A stretch of 64,000 nt of DNA from Ignavibacteria bacterium UBA2333 (GTDB lineage: Bacteria > Bacteroidota > Ignavibacteria > Kapaibacteriales > Kapaibacteriaceae): contig DDUR01000101.1 of assembly GCA_002344895.1 (NCBI GenBank), forward strand, positions 124,001-188,000, read 5' to 3'. The notes beneath the pieces are model-generated. The model did no database searches. It saw only the letters and a list, made by a program, of their open reading frames with translations, and was not told the origin of the DNA. A program made the position numbers and the translations under genes. Shown in pieces: positions 52,142-61,087 of the stretch (positions are counted from its first letter, which is position 1; every line of letters begins with the position of its first letter).

Positions 52142-52665
52142 GAGCGTGAAGCCTTCAGTTCGGTCATCGTATAAAGTGACAGTAATTCATAGCCATCTGC
52201 ACGGAGTTTTTCGCGGCCACCTTGTTCACGATCAATCAGACATACTACGTGGTCGATTATCGCTCCAAGATCACGCAGATCCTTACCTGAAAGTAGGATC
52301 TGACCGCCACTAGTAACAACGTCTTCTACCACAAGAACACGTTTGCCCTTCACGTCAGGACCTTCTGCAAGTTTCTGTGTACCATATTCCTTGGCCTTTT
52401 TCCGCACAAAGACGGCAGGAATACCGGTTTCCATACTGAGTGCCGCTGCTATGGATACTCCACCAAGCTCGAGTCCAGCAAGCAACTCCGTATCAGCGGG
52501 TACGAGTGGAGCCATGTGTTCAGCAATGGCTTTGAGAAGACGTGGATCGGACTCAATTTGATACTTGTCGAAGTATTCCGAACTCGTTTGACCACTTCTG
52601 AGAAGAAAGGTACCGGTGAGATGGGCCGTCGTGAAGATCGCGCGTGCGAGGTCGTCTCGTGTCAT
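52138..52665 (-). CDS. pyrE: Orotate phosphoribosyltransferase
   Basis: Converts orotate and PRPP to OMP. The 175-residue protein has TGTFLLRSGQTSSEYFDKY, AGLELGGVSIAAALS, FVRKKAKEYGTQKLAEG (catalytic Lys loop) and the PRPP loop VLVVEDVVTSGGQ. The start at 52665 (MTRDDLARAIF) is preferred; upstream codons in the same frame encode a TATTTTTG box rather than protein. It is downstream of a terminator hairpin for the large T9SS gene. Confidence 0.95.
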   Translation of the reverse strand: MTRDDLARAIFTTAHLTGTFLLRSGQTSSEYFDKYQIESDPRLLKAIAEHMAPLVPADTELLAGLELGGVSIAAALSMETGIPAVFVRKKAKEYGTQKLAEGPDVKGKRVLVVEDVVTSGGQILLSGKDLRDLGAIIDHVVCLIDREQGGREKLRADGYELLSLYTMTELKASRS

Positions 52666-52670
52666 GGCCG

Positions 52671-52678
52671 CAAAAATA
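52671..52678 (-). promoter_or_regulatory. TATTTTTG box abutting the pyrE start
   Basis: The box ends five bases before the ATG, with no ribosome site in between. It also overlaps the T-run that follows the upstream terminator hairpin. Confidence 0.5.
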
Positions 52679-52682
52679 CACA

Positions 52683-52713
52683 AGGCGGAGTCGTGGTTAT
52701 CCAGACTCCGCCT
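52683..52713 (-). terminator. Terminator hairpin of the large T9SS gene
   Basis: A perfect 10-bp stem (AGGCGGAGTC / GACTCCGCCT), 11-base loop, then on the minus strand TTGTGTATTTTTG. It separates the large gene from pyrE. Confidence 0.75.
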
Positions 52714-52777
52714 CGTTCATCGTGGAGGTGGTACGCGCCTATGCATCAATCTGCTCAGGCGAGGGGATGTACCTACG

Positions 52778-55700
52778 TCAAGGGGCTAGGAAAAGGGGCT
52801 GTACAAGGTTTTGACCATCCACCCATACCCGAACAATGTATTGGCCTGGTGGTAACAGCGATACCGTGAGAGGAAAGACCTGCGTGCCGGCCGTAGATGT
52901 ACTCGTCCACCGAGGGGCAACAACCTGACCTGTGAGATCCAGGATGTCGATCGTAATACTTCCACCGTGTTGAGATGTTATCTCGAAATTCACCACATCG
53001 TGAGCTGGCTGTGGGTATAGCCGGACGATCGAAGTATTGCTCTGTACATCGTTAACCGACGTTGTGGGTTCTTCCACTACGGAGACACGAATGGTTCCTG
53101 TTTGCGTACTACCGCATGAGTTGGATACACGGCAGGAGTACAAGCCAGCATCAGACGGACGTGCATTTGCTACGACGTATTGACGGTTAACAACACCGTT
53201 AAGAATACGACCGTCCTTGAGCCACTCGTACGTGAGCTCTTCAGTACCTTGTTGCAGAGAAAACTCGAGAGTAAAGCTATCCCCTTCTTCAACGTTTACG
53301 GGTGATGGTCCAAACTGAACGATTGGTCGCGCCTGCTCGATGACGGTGATAGGACGTGATTCTGTAACAGCCGTGCGGCATTCGCTATAGGCACGAACGA
53401 TATACGTTCCGGAACCAGTGAGTGCCACCGTCGAACCGCTCCCCGTTTGAATGACGATTCCGTCGCGAACAAACTCGATGTCACTCGAAGTGCCATCGAC
53501 ATACACGCGAAGAATCGACGGCGTTTCACGGCAATACCGGATCGTATCACCTCGTAGTGACGGCCCACTAATAGTAAGCCTTGGTGCAGTACGCACGGAG
53601 ACAACGGCAATGTTTGTGTTGGTGAAGTCTCCCGAGGGAACACCTTCCAATTGACAGACGTAGTTACCAGCATCTTCCGGACGTGCTCCGATGATGCGTA
53701 AGGTTGGTGTATTTGTACCGCGGAATCGTGTTCCTTCTGTGAGGAACCGACCACCAAACACGCGCCAGCGATATGCCAGGCCTGCTTCACCGCCAATACC
53801 ACGTGCGGACGTACGCAGGATAACTGTGTCACCCGGACATACCGTTGTATCTCGTGGTTGAAGTGTGACGAGGGCACGGGGAATGTAGACTGCCGCATTT
53901 CGCGATTGAACTGATACACAACCACCGGTTACGATGCAGTAATAGCGTGCGGAAGTGTCTGCAAACTGCAGATTACGAATCGAGAGCACCTTACTTCTCG
54001 TGCCACCGTACTTTGCGCCATCAACAAGTGCAGTTCCGGCCTTATACCATTGAAAAGTTTCTCCCGCTGTTGACGTTGCGTCGAGCGAGAGTTCAACATA
54101 TCCCGTTACATCGACCTGCGTGAGAAGGGCAGGCTGCCGTGTGATCTCCGTACGAATCGCAACGGTTACAGTTGTTGCGCGCGTGGTGATGGTCTTTCCA
54201 CCAGCTGCTGTTACCAAACAACGATATGAACCCGCCAGTGCAGACGATGTGACTGGCGCGGAATAGGTTGCTGATGTAGCACCTGGAATGTTCACGCCAT
54301 CCTTTTGCCACTGATACGTTAACGACACACCTGTAGCGGTGACCGTTAACGATAGATTGTCGCCGATACAGCGAGCAAGAGTTGTTGGAGGTGTCGTAAG
54401 GATTCGCGGGATGCGAACGTTGTAAATCGACAATGTGCCAGAGATCTCATTCCCCATCAACAATAGATCACCTCCGTTACCGCTTTCCTGAGCAGGTACA
54501 AATACGATGGTTTCTGGACCAAGATCACCGACGGTTTGATTAATACTATTCGCCAGATTTGGCGTCACCGAAAAGTTACGAGAATTGATGTAGTCAACGT
54601 AGATCGGATTCCGCACATCGGAGATGTTGTACATCAAGATGCCTCCAATACGTTCACATCCGACAAAGGCATACACACTATCGTTGATCACACCTACGGC
54701 CATTGCTTCCGGTTCTGGACCCTTGTTGTCTGACCGGTCATCAGGTGCATTCGTCGTGTGTCCGGTATTAAAGTTTGCCGGGAAGAATGCTGCCGTGCGC
54801 TGCTCAAGTTCACTTCCTGAATCCCACACAAGGTTACCGTCAGCATTCCAGATCGTAAAGCTGCGTGCACCAAGCGTAAAGAGTTTGTCAAAGTCTCCGT
54901 CGCCATCGATGTCGCCGATGTTGTTGACAATATTCAAACGCCCAAGCTGTGCATTGGTCTTTAGTGAAGGCCATGCAGCCGCAAACGCTGGGTCGAGTAC
55001 AACGGACGACGAACCCACTCTGACTTCTTCAACAAAACTCCCCCACTCACGTGCGTCACCTTCGTTAGCGGATACGATGTACGTCTGTCCACCAACAGTT
55101 GCTACAGAGATTGCATCAGGGTGATACATTCCGTACACAGGCCACTTACGAATGTTGATAGCAGCCGTGTTTCCCGGACCGTCACGATCTGATGCGTCCA
55201 GGCCGTTCGGGCGGTCATACTTCAGAATGCCCACAACAGGAATGCGGCTGTTATCGATGGTGATGAGTCCAGTTGGAGGTGATGGTAACGTTGAACCACC
55301 AACACCGAAGTCATTATCGTTGATCAGCGCAAACGTTGAATCGTCAATCTTGGCTAAACCCTCCACCTTGTCAAAGTCACCATAACCAGCACCTGGCAGG
55401 TAGACGGCTTGCATTTTGTAGACTGGTTTGATTCCGTACGTACTAAGCTCATTCCAGCGCAGCGATTCAATCGTACGTCCAGGTGGTAGTGTTGGAGGCG
55501 TAACGACAAGATTTGTTGCACCCTTCAGGTCGATCTCAAAGATGTACTTCCGTGCACGAAGTCCCGTAGCATCATCACGTTCCACAACATGGAAACGTCC
55601 GTTACCAAGACTTACAGCGTCACCAATTTTATCGCAGCCAAAGGATGTTTCGAACATCGGATAGAGATAGTCACCAACGACCGTCTTGGTAACGGTATTA

Positions 55701-57259
55701 AAGGCAAGTATTCTCGTAAAACCGCTCGCACGAGAGTTGGCATCATTGGCAACGTCGGGGTTATCAATCGGACTCTGGATAAAGGCGTACAGTATGTCGC
55801 CTTCAAGTGCTACAGCCTCAAATCCTCGATTGTTACGACGCTGACCATACACTGCCGGTAATGCCTCCGTGCCATATGTGCCAGGAGCTGCACCCACAGC
55901 TGCGGCTGTTCCCGAAGGGATGTAGCGTGCTGCCATCGTGCCATTTGGCAGAAAGTGATAAATAGCTGGCCGGTACTCGTCAACAAGCCACCAAGTACCA
56001 TCCGCAGCAACAACAATTCCTTCCAGATCAGCACCAAACGGATCGTTGGGAATGTCGTTGCCGAGTAGATCAACACCGAACTCATCTGTGTAGGCAATCC
56101 CTTGTCCAGCAGCTTGGAGGTTTGGACGTCCACTAATCGGTGTCACTCCGTCAGGACGAGTGAGTTTTACACGATCGAGAATCGTATAGGCACCTGTTAC
56201 GGTATTCAGTTCAAAACGAACAACTTCTGCTTGATAGTTCGGAAGTGCAAACGGACGCCGTGGTGCTCCGCGTAACGTTGACGGTTCAGCGTTTGGACCA
56301 CGATCGGGATGTGTGAGAAAACGTAAACGTGTTGCATCCGCACCGTACCCGTCAAACCACAGGCCGGAAAACCCACCGAGTTTAATAGTTTGTCCAGCAG
56401 CAGTTGTTCCGAGGTCTGGTCTATCATTCCAGGGATACTGTGTCACGCTTGGAAGTCCGCGCGAATAGTCCTTGTATCCCAGAGCAACAACACGAGTAAG
56501 TGTCGCAGATGAAATATCAATCACAGCCAGGGCATTGTTTTCCTGAAGTGTTACGTAGGCCGTACGTCCATCAGGAGTGATGGCAGCATATTCTGGTTCA
56601 AAGTCTTGTGCAACAGATGAACCTGGACCATAGATCCGAATACCCATGGCTCGCAACGAGTCCTGTCGCCCATTCAGCGCAGAAAATGTCACAGTCTGCA
56701 CTGTTGGCACCGACGGATTTGTGACCGTGAGAATACTCACCGATCCTTCGGGATCAAACGTATAGTTGTCGAGGGGTTCACCTTCGTTACAGACAACGAT
56801 CTTTGTGCCATCAGGGGTAAACACGAGCATGTCGGGTAAGGCACCTACGGTTACCATCGACCTGAACGTACCGTCAAGAGAAAAGAGGACAACCTTACCA
56901 GGATTGGCCTTCGACAGCGCATCTTCAAGGGCAACGGCCACAAGTCCGTTTTTTACCGCCACACTGTTTACCTTACCTCCATACGGAGCCAATAGGATAT
57001 CACGTACAAAAACTGGATTTGACGGGTTCGATGTGTTATACATCGAAATCTTGTTTGCTGCGGCATCACAAAACATCGTTGTTTTTGACGCTGCATCATA
57101 GGCCACAACTTCCGCAGCACCCGCATCAAATGCCGGCGGCTGTTGTACGGTTCGTGAAACAAGTTGTAGGACTTGTCCAGGTTGTGCGAGGACGGGTGTC
57201 GCGACACTACTTGTTAGGATAACAAGGAGTGCGCCAAATAGGGCGGAGCGAACAAACAT
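52778..57259 (-). CDS. Very large T9SS-exported protein: choice-of-anchor I propeller with nested phytase-like esterase domain and Ig-like domains
   Basis: A 1493-residue secreted protein. The start at 57259 (MFVRSALFGALLVIL...VLAQ) gives the signal peptide. The choice-of-anchor I / alkaline-phosphatase-like propeller begins at about 40 (GAAEVVAYDA, FTPDGTKIVVCNEGEP). An esterase-like phytase domain appears nested in it (about 270-640: PFGADLEGIVVAADGTWWLVDEYRPAIYHF, NNRGFEAVALEGD). The propeller then resumes (YIVSANEGDAREWG, GPEPEAMAVG, GPETIVFVPA; to about 950). Four or five Ig-like domains follow (patterns like YQWQKDG...GSYRCLV). The last 85 residues are a T9SS type A sorting domain (VRLYPQPAHDVVNFEI...GQYIVRVW). 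Possible surface phosphatase or phosphoesterase; activity unproved. Confidence 0.88.
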   Translation of the reverse strand: MFVRSALFGALLVILTSSVATPVLAQPGQVLQLVSRTVQQPPAFDAGAAEVVAYDAASKTTMFCDAAANKISMYNTSNPSNPVFVRDILLAPYGGKVNSVAVKNGLVAVALEDALSKANPGKVVLFSLDGTFRSMVTVGALPDMLVFTPDGTKIVVCNEGEPLDNYTFDPEGSVSILTVTNPSVPTVQTVTFSALNGRQDSLRAMGIRIYGPGSSVAQDFEPEYAAITPDGRTAYVTLQENNALAVIDISSATLTRVVALGYKDYSRGLPSVTQYPWNDRPDLGTTAAGQTIKLGGFSGLWFDGYGADATRLRFLTHPDRGPNAEPSTLRGAPRRPFALPNYQAEVVRFELNTVTGAYTILDRVKLTRPDGVTPISGRPNLQAAGQGIAYTDEFGVDLLGNDIPNDPFGADLEGIVVAADGTWWLVDEYRPAIYHFLPNGTMAARYIPSGTAAAVGAAPGTYGTEALPAVYGQRRNNRGFEAVALEGDILYAFIQSPIDNPDVANDANSRASGFTRILAFNTVTKTVVGDYLYPMFETSFGCDKIGDAVSLGNGRFHVVERDDATGLRARKYIFEIDLKGATNLVVTPPTLPPGRTIESLRWNELSTYGIKPVYKMQAVYLPGAGYGDFDKVEGLAKIDDSTFALINDNDFGVGGSTLPSPPTGLITIDNSRIPVVGILKYDRPNGLDASDRDGPGNTAAINIRKWPVYGMYHPDAISVATVGGQTYIVSANEGDAREWGSFVEEVRVGSSSVVLDPAFAAAWPSLKTNAQLGRLNIVNNIGDIDGDGDFDKLFTLGARSFTIWNADGNLVWDSGSELEQRTAAFFPANFNTGHTTNAPDDRSDNKGPEPEAMAVGVINDSVYAFVGCERIGGILMYNISDVRNPIYVDYINSRNFSVTPNLANSINQTVGDLGPETIVFVPAQESGNGGDLLLMGNEISGTLSIYNVRIPRILTTPPTTLARCIGDNLSLTVTATGVSLTYQWQKDGVNIPGATSATYSAPVTSSALAGSYRCLVTAAGGKTITTRATTVTVAIRTEITRQPALLTQVDVTGYVELSLDATSTAGETFQWYKAGTALVDGAKYGGTRSKVLSIRNLQFADTSARYYCIVTGGCVSVQSRNAAVYIPRALVTLQPRDTTVCPGDTVILRTSARGIGGEAGLAYRWRVFGGRFLTEGTRFRGTNTPTLRIIGARPEDAGNYVCQLEGVPSGDFTNTNIAVVSVRTAPRLTISGPSLRGDTIRYCRETPSILRVYVDGTSSDIEFVRDGIVIQTGSGSTVALTGSGTYIVRAYSECRTAVTESRPITVIEQARPIVQFGPSPVNVEEGDSFTLEFSLQQGTEELTYEWLKDGRILNGVVNRQYVVANARPSDAGLYSCRVSNSCGSTQTGTIRVSVVEEPTTSVNDVQSNTSIVRLYPQPAHDVVNFEITSQHGGSITIDILDLTGQVVAPRWTSTSTAGTQVFPLTVSLLPPGQYIVRVWVDGQNLVQPLFLAP
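52782..52799 (+). repeat. GGGGC repeat pair, period 13
   Basis: Cores at 52782-52786 and 52795-52799, overlapping the last codons of the T9SS gene (encodes QPLFLAP before the stop). Confidence 0.4.
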
Positions 57260-57361
57260 GAAGGACCTTGCGGCATGTGTAATGGAATCACTGCGAAACT
57301 CCGACATGCATGTAAGGTCGACGTTATCGCTGGATTACGTCTTCATTACGAGATTTGTTGA

Positions 57362-57862
57362 ATGCAATCTCACATCACGACACAGCAGCTTCGGCTACAG
57401 TTCATTTTTGCCGTCGTTCTGGTTCTCGTTTCATCGTGCGCTTCCGTTCCTGAACGTACGTGTACGTCTTCAACATTCAGCGTCCGCATTACAAAGGGCA
57501 TTTGTTTTGGTCGTTGCCCTGCATGGGAGGCAACCATCCGAGGAGATCGTTCAGTACACTTCAGACCGATTCTTCATATCGAGCCTCCCATAGAAAAGTT
57601 TGGTACCATCGACGACGCAACACTGTGTGCAATTGCCGATGCCATTGATAGTACAAAGGCATTTGAAACGGAGTTCTCGTATGAGATGATTCCCGATGCA
57701 CCTAAAACAGCAATCACGATCGAGAAGGATGGCCGTTCAACTACTGTGACGTGGTACATTGCTCCACCAGAGAGTATGCGGAAGCTCCACGATCTCCTTG
57801 TTACTGCTACGTATGATCGGCGGGATACCGATCTCCACGCCTCGTCATCTGAGCAGAGATAG
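57362..57862 (+). CDS. DUF6438 lipoprotein
   Basis: A 166-residue protein with a lipoprotein signal (FIFAVVLVLVSSC, Cys26) and the DUF6438 motif VRITKGICFGRCPAWEATIRGDRSVHF, with two cysteines four residues apart. The rest is a small alpha/beta domain (DDATLCAIADAIDSTKAFETEF). Function unknown; probably outer-membrane anchored. It is divergent from the large T9SS gene and its 3' end overlaps the convergent menA by 18 bp. Confidence 0.85.
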   Translation: MQSHITTQQLRLQFIFAVVLVLVSSCASVPERTCTSSTFSVRITKGICFGRCPAWEATIRGDRSVHFRPILHIEPPIEKFGTIDDATLCAIADAIDSTKAFETEFSYEMIPDAPKTAITIEKDGRSTTVTWYIAPPESMRKLHDLLVTATYDRRDTDLHASSSEQR

Positions 57863-58720
57863 TCCGAGAGCTAACGACATTGTAATCGTATACATCATGT
57901 ACAACGCTGCCGTCAGCCCGAGAACAGCATTCAGTGCGGCTCCTGAACGACGCCACACAAGTACTGATGAGACGATTCCGACAGGAAGACAGATGAGAGG
58001 TAGAAACAACCACGGTCCTCGACCAGGATACAGTACGATTGAAGGTAGTGTTAACCCCAGCATCATCAGTACCGTATACAGTAGCCGCGCGCGTTGTGCA
58101 CCGATACGAACAGCCAACGTTCGTTTCCCAACGGCAGCATCCGTTGGTATATCTCGCAGATTGTTTACACCAAGAATGTTCGCAGCAAGACATCCAGGAC
58201 CTATGCTCAACAGAAGGGCATCAAGTGACCAAATGGACGCGTGAACAAAGTACGTTCCTACAACAGCTATCACTCCGAAAAACACAAAGGCAAACACATC
58301 ACCAAGTCCACGATATGCCAAGGGATACGGCCCACCCGTATAGGCCCACGATGCGATAAGACTTAACGTTCCGATCCCTAATACCGGCCATCCGGCATGG
58401 TAGACGAGTGGTTGCCCAAGAATAAACGCCGCAGCAACAACGAGAATTGACGCTTGCCGCATTGACTGTGGAGTAATGAGACCACTTGTTACGGCACGAA
58501 TTGGCCCTACACGATGTGTGTCTGCTCCCTTACGAAAATCTTCGAGGTCATTAATAAAATTACTTGCTATTTGAATCAACGAACCACAAATTAGCAGACA
58601 TGGCAGTGTCCACCATGTCACCACGCCATCTGCCATTGCCAACATTGTCCCAAGTATTACTGGTGCAATACCGGCTACAAGTGTTTTTGGACGTGCTGCA
58701 AGTATCCAAACCTTTATCAT
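57845..58720 (-). CDS. menA: 1,4-dihydroxy-2-naphthoate polyprenyltransferase
   Basis: Attaches the polyprenyl chain to DHNA in menaquinone synthesis. A 291-residue UbiA-superfamily membrane protein with about eight helices. The start VWILAARPKTLVAGIAPVILG and the first Asp-rich motif ASNFINDLEDFRKGADTHRVGP (NDxxDxxxD) are typical of MenA, as is the second at GVNNLRDIPTDAAVGKRTLAVRIG. It overlaps ubiE by one base and probably uses prenyl diphosphate made by the synthase at 42 kb. Confidence 0.94.
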   Translation of the reverse strand: MIKVWILAARPKTLVAGIAPVILGTMLAMADGVVTWWTLPCLLICGSLIQIASNFINDLEDFRKGADTHRVGPIRAVTSGLITPQSMRQASILVVAAAFILGQPLVYHAGWPVLGIGTLSLIASWAYTGGPYPLAYRGLGDVFAFVFFGVIAVVGTYFVHASIWSLDALLLSIGPGCLAANILGVNNLRDIPTDAAVGKRTLAVRIGAQRARLLYTVLMMLGLTLPSIVLYPGRGPWLFLPLICLPVGIVSSVLVWRRSGAALNAVLGLTAALYMMYTITMSLALGLSLLR

Positions 58721-59409
58721 TATCGAACGATACCTGTGTAGAGGAAGGCGATTCCTCCCGTGAGTGCACGATACGACGCCGATTCATAACGCCCAGTTGC
58801 CATCATGATCTTGAGAAAATCCTCCCGGCACGGAAATGCCGCTGCTGTCTCTGGTAGATACGCATAGGCATCTCGATTTCCTGTTAACATTCCGCCGATT
58901 ACCGGAATAACGTTCTTCGAATACCACCGATACGTGAGGCCAACAATACCCTTCGGCTGTCCAAACTCAAGAACAACCACTCTGCCACCAGGTTTTACAA
59001 CACGTGCCATCTCGGAGAGTGCTATGGCCGGCTCATCAACATTTCGAATGCCGAAGGAGATACTCGAGACGTCAAACGAAGCATCTTCATATGGCAGGTT
59101 CATAACATCGGCAATCTCAAATCCAACGTCCAATCCTGCCGATGCTGCTTTTGCAGGAGCAAATGAGAGCATGTCCGCGCAAAAATCTGTACCTAGTACT
59201 CGCCCCTCACGACCAACAGCTCGCTTAAACGCAATGGCAAGGTCTCCGGTACCTGTGGCGCAATCAAGTACGGCCATACCAGGCCGAGCAGCAGCAGCAC
59301 GTACGGCTGCTCGACGCCAAATGTGGTGAATTCCGAGGCTTAGTACTGAATTCGTTATGTCATACTTAGGTGCAATGTCTGAGAACATTGCGCGAACGGC
59401 TTCACTCAT
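58720..59409 (-). CDS. ubiE: Demethylmenaquinone methyltransferase
   Basis: A SAM-dependent C-methyltransferase for the last menaquinone step. It has 229 residues from 59409 (MSEAVRAMFSDIAPKYDITNSVLSLG). Motifs: AVLDCATGTGDLAIAFK (SAM motif I), GTDFCADMLSFA, LPYEDASFDVSSISFGIRNV and VVVLEFGQPKG. An alternative ATG at 59466 overlaps the upstream stop as ATGA and would add 19 residues. The shorter start is preferred because it matches family length and follows a TACCTTTG box (59433-59440). Confidence 0.93.
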   Translation of the reverse strand: MSEAVRAMFSDIAPKYDITNSVLSLGIHHIWRRAAVRAAAARPGMAVLDCATGTGDLAIAFKRAVGREGRVLGTDFCADMLSFAPAKAASAGLDVGFEIADVMNLPYEDASFDVSSISFGIRNVDEPAIALSEMARVVKPGGRVVVLEFGQPKGIVGLTYRWYSKNVIPVIGGMLTGNRDAYAYLPETAAAFPCREDFLKIMMATGRYESASYRALTGGIAFLYTGIVR

Positions 59410-59432
59410 AGTACGGTGTTTGTGGTGGATTA

Positions 59433-59440
59433 CAAAGGTA
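59433..59440 (-). promoter_or_regulatory. Putative -7 box before ubiE
   Basis: TACCTTTG on the minus strand, 23 bases upstream of the preferred ubiE ATG. It could give menA-ubiE a transcript independent of the upstream oxidoreductase. Confidence 0.3.
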
Positions 59441-59462
59441 CGGACAGTGACTGCGAGCAGCC

Positions 59463-60953
59463 TCATTGAGCCGCGATATGACGAATGACGGTATGTGCTC
59501 CGTGCATTACAGCAGGTGTTCCCTGGCCAGGAAACACCGTGTCACCAGCTAGATAGAGGCCGCTAAACGGTGTGACGTTCGGCGGGAACATGAGCAGCGG
59601 TCGGCGAATGTCATGTGGCAGTCCACCAACATAGCCCCTGTGACGGCCTGTATACTTTTGCCAGGTCGCCGGACTTCCAAAGCCGGCAATACGAAGACTG
59701 TGCTGAAGTTCAGGAAGGGCCTCCCGTACAGCACGAAGGATACCTTCCTCGACGACTACCCTCCTCCGGTTGTACTCGTCCTCCGAAAGATGTTCCCAAT
59801 CCTTCGCATGAACGTGGGCACTTACCGTCATGACCGTGCCCGATGATGTTCGTTGGACATCTGTATCCTGAGATATTGTCACAAATATGCTCTTTGATGC
59901 TACAAATGGAAGGTCGCTGTTGAGATGAATCTGAAGGTACTGTGATGGCAGTTGTATCACTGTGTCGGTTTCAAGATAGGCCGTTATGGCAGCCCACGAC
60001 GTAGAGAACCGTTGCGTATACGTTGACAACCAGCGACGTACACCATCATGTACAATTCCTTCCAGGTTCCAGATCGGTATCGTCGATACAACGTTTTGTG
60101 CAACAATTGTTTCGTGGTGCTGGTTCTCACCGACAGTGTTCACCATGTCAACATGCCACAACATACCGTCACGTCGAAGTGCCGTTACCCTACGCCGAAA
60201 CAGTACATCAGCACCATCTCGTTGTGCAGATCGATATAACTCCAGTGCGGGCCGCATCATTCCACCACGTGGATACCATGTATCTGCAGGATAGGCCAGT
60301 CCCATCACGCCTGTTAACCATGGTGTACGATACGTTGTGTTCTGCGTTGATATCAGGAGTTGCTCATCAAGAAATCGCCGAAAGCGTTCGCCGGCATCAA
60401 GTCCGTATCGACGCAACATCGACCGTACCGGTCGTACAAGACCAGTTGCCTTGCCAACATGTTTGAGCACGGATGGGTGGAGAAGTGCAGCAGCCGATCG
60501 AATAGAGGTAAGGGGCGAAAGGGGCGTTGATGCCAACAACTCCCATATCTCCCGTTCCACATCGTGAACACGTGTCCAGAATCGTCGATGTGCCCCCTTG
60601 CCCCCTTCAAAATGTTGTTCACACTCGTCAATCCACCGATCGATATCGGCATAACGGTGGATGGTTGCTCCATCCATACGTATTGAAACGCCTACGTCCT
60701 GCCGCACGAGGTCGACTGAAAGGCCTAGTTCCTCGATGACCCTACCGAAGGGCTGGTGTGATTGTACCGCCGATAATGTCGTTGCGCCCACGTCAAAGGT
60801 TCGCCGTCCAACCCGAAAAAAGCCAGCACATCCACCAAAGGTTTCGTGCGCTTCTACCACGACCGTTGACATGCCGCGGCGTGCTGCAAGGGCTGCTGCG
60901 GTAAGTCCGGCAAATCCAGCTCCTATGACAAGAAGGTCAGTGGACGATGACAT
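59463..60953 (-). CDS. Phytoene desaturase/CrtISO-like FAD-dependent oxidoreductase
   Basis: A 496-residue flavoprotein. The start at 60953 precedes the dinucleotide-binding motif DLLVIGAGFAGLTAAALAARRG and HETFGGCAGFFRVGRRTFDVGATT; the C-terminus has LYLAGDTVFPGQGTPAVMHGAHTV, the FAD-closing motif of the CrtI/CrtISO/RetSat group. The reaction could be carotenoid desaturation or isomerisation, or saturation of a prenyl chain. Its position directly upstream of ubiE-menA favours a role on isoprenoid quinone or prenyl lipids, which is inference. Two 9-bp repeat pairs in opposite orientation lie 80 bp apart in this gene. Confidence 0.82.
   Translation of the reverse strand: MSSSTDLLVIGAGFAGLTAAALAARRGMSTVVVEAHETFGGCAGFFRVGRRTFDVGATTLSAVQSHQPFGRVIEELGLSVDLVRQDVGVSIRMDGATIHRYADIDRWIDECEQHFEGGKGAHRRFWTRVHDVEREIWELLASTPLSPLTSIRSAAALLHPSVLKHVGKATGLVRPVRSMLRRYGLDAGERFRRFLDEQLLISTQNTTYRTPWLTGVMGLAYPADTWYPRGGMMRPALELYRSAQRDGADVLFRRRVTALRRDGMLWHVDMVNTVGENQHHETIVAQNVVSTIPIWNLEGIVHDGVRRWLSTYTQRFSTSWAAITAYLETDTVIQLPSQYLQIHLNSDLPFVASKSIFVTISQDTDVQRTSSGTVMTVSAHVHAKDWEHLSEDEYNRRRVVVEEGILRAVREALPELQHSLRIAGFGSPATWQKYTGRHRGYVGGLPHDIRRPLLMFPPNVTPFSGLYLAGDTVFPGQGTPAVMHGAHTVIRHIAAQ
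60512..60525 (+). repeat. 9-bp GGGGC repeat pair
   Basis: Cores at 60512-60516 and 60521-60525, period 9, encoding STPLSPLTS in the oxidoreductase. Confidence 0.65.
60592..60604 (-). repeat. GGGGC repeat pair, period 8, opposite orientation
   Basis: GCCCC at 60592-60596 and 60600-60604, encoding EGGKGAHRR; inverted relative to the pair at 60512. Confidence 0.6.
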
Positions 60954-61087
60954 GGGCCGTCCAACGCAGGTTTGTCGCTGAAAGTTCGGTCGCACGAGCT
61001 ATGTACCACGTCAATTGGCTGTGTATCTTGCCAGACGTCAGGGAACATGACGGACGGACACGACAGAGGACGCCTGTAAGGACACAT

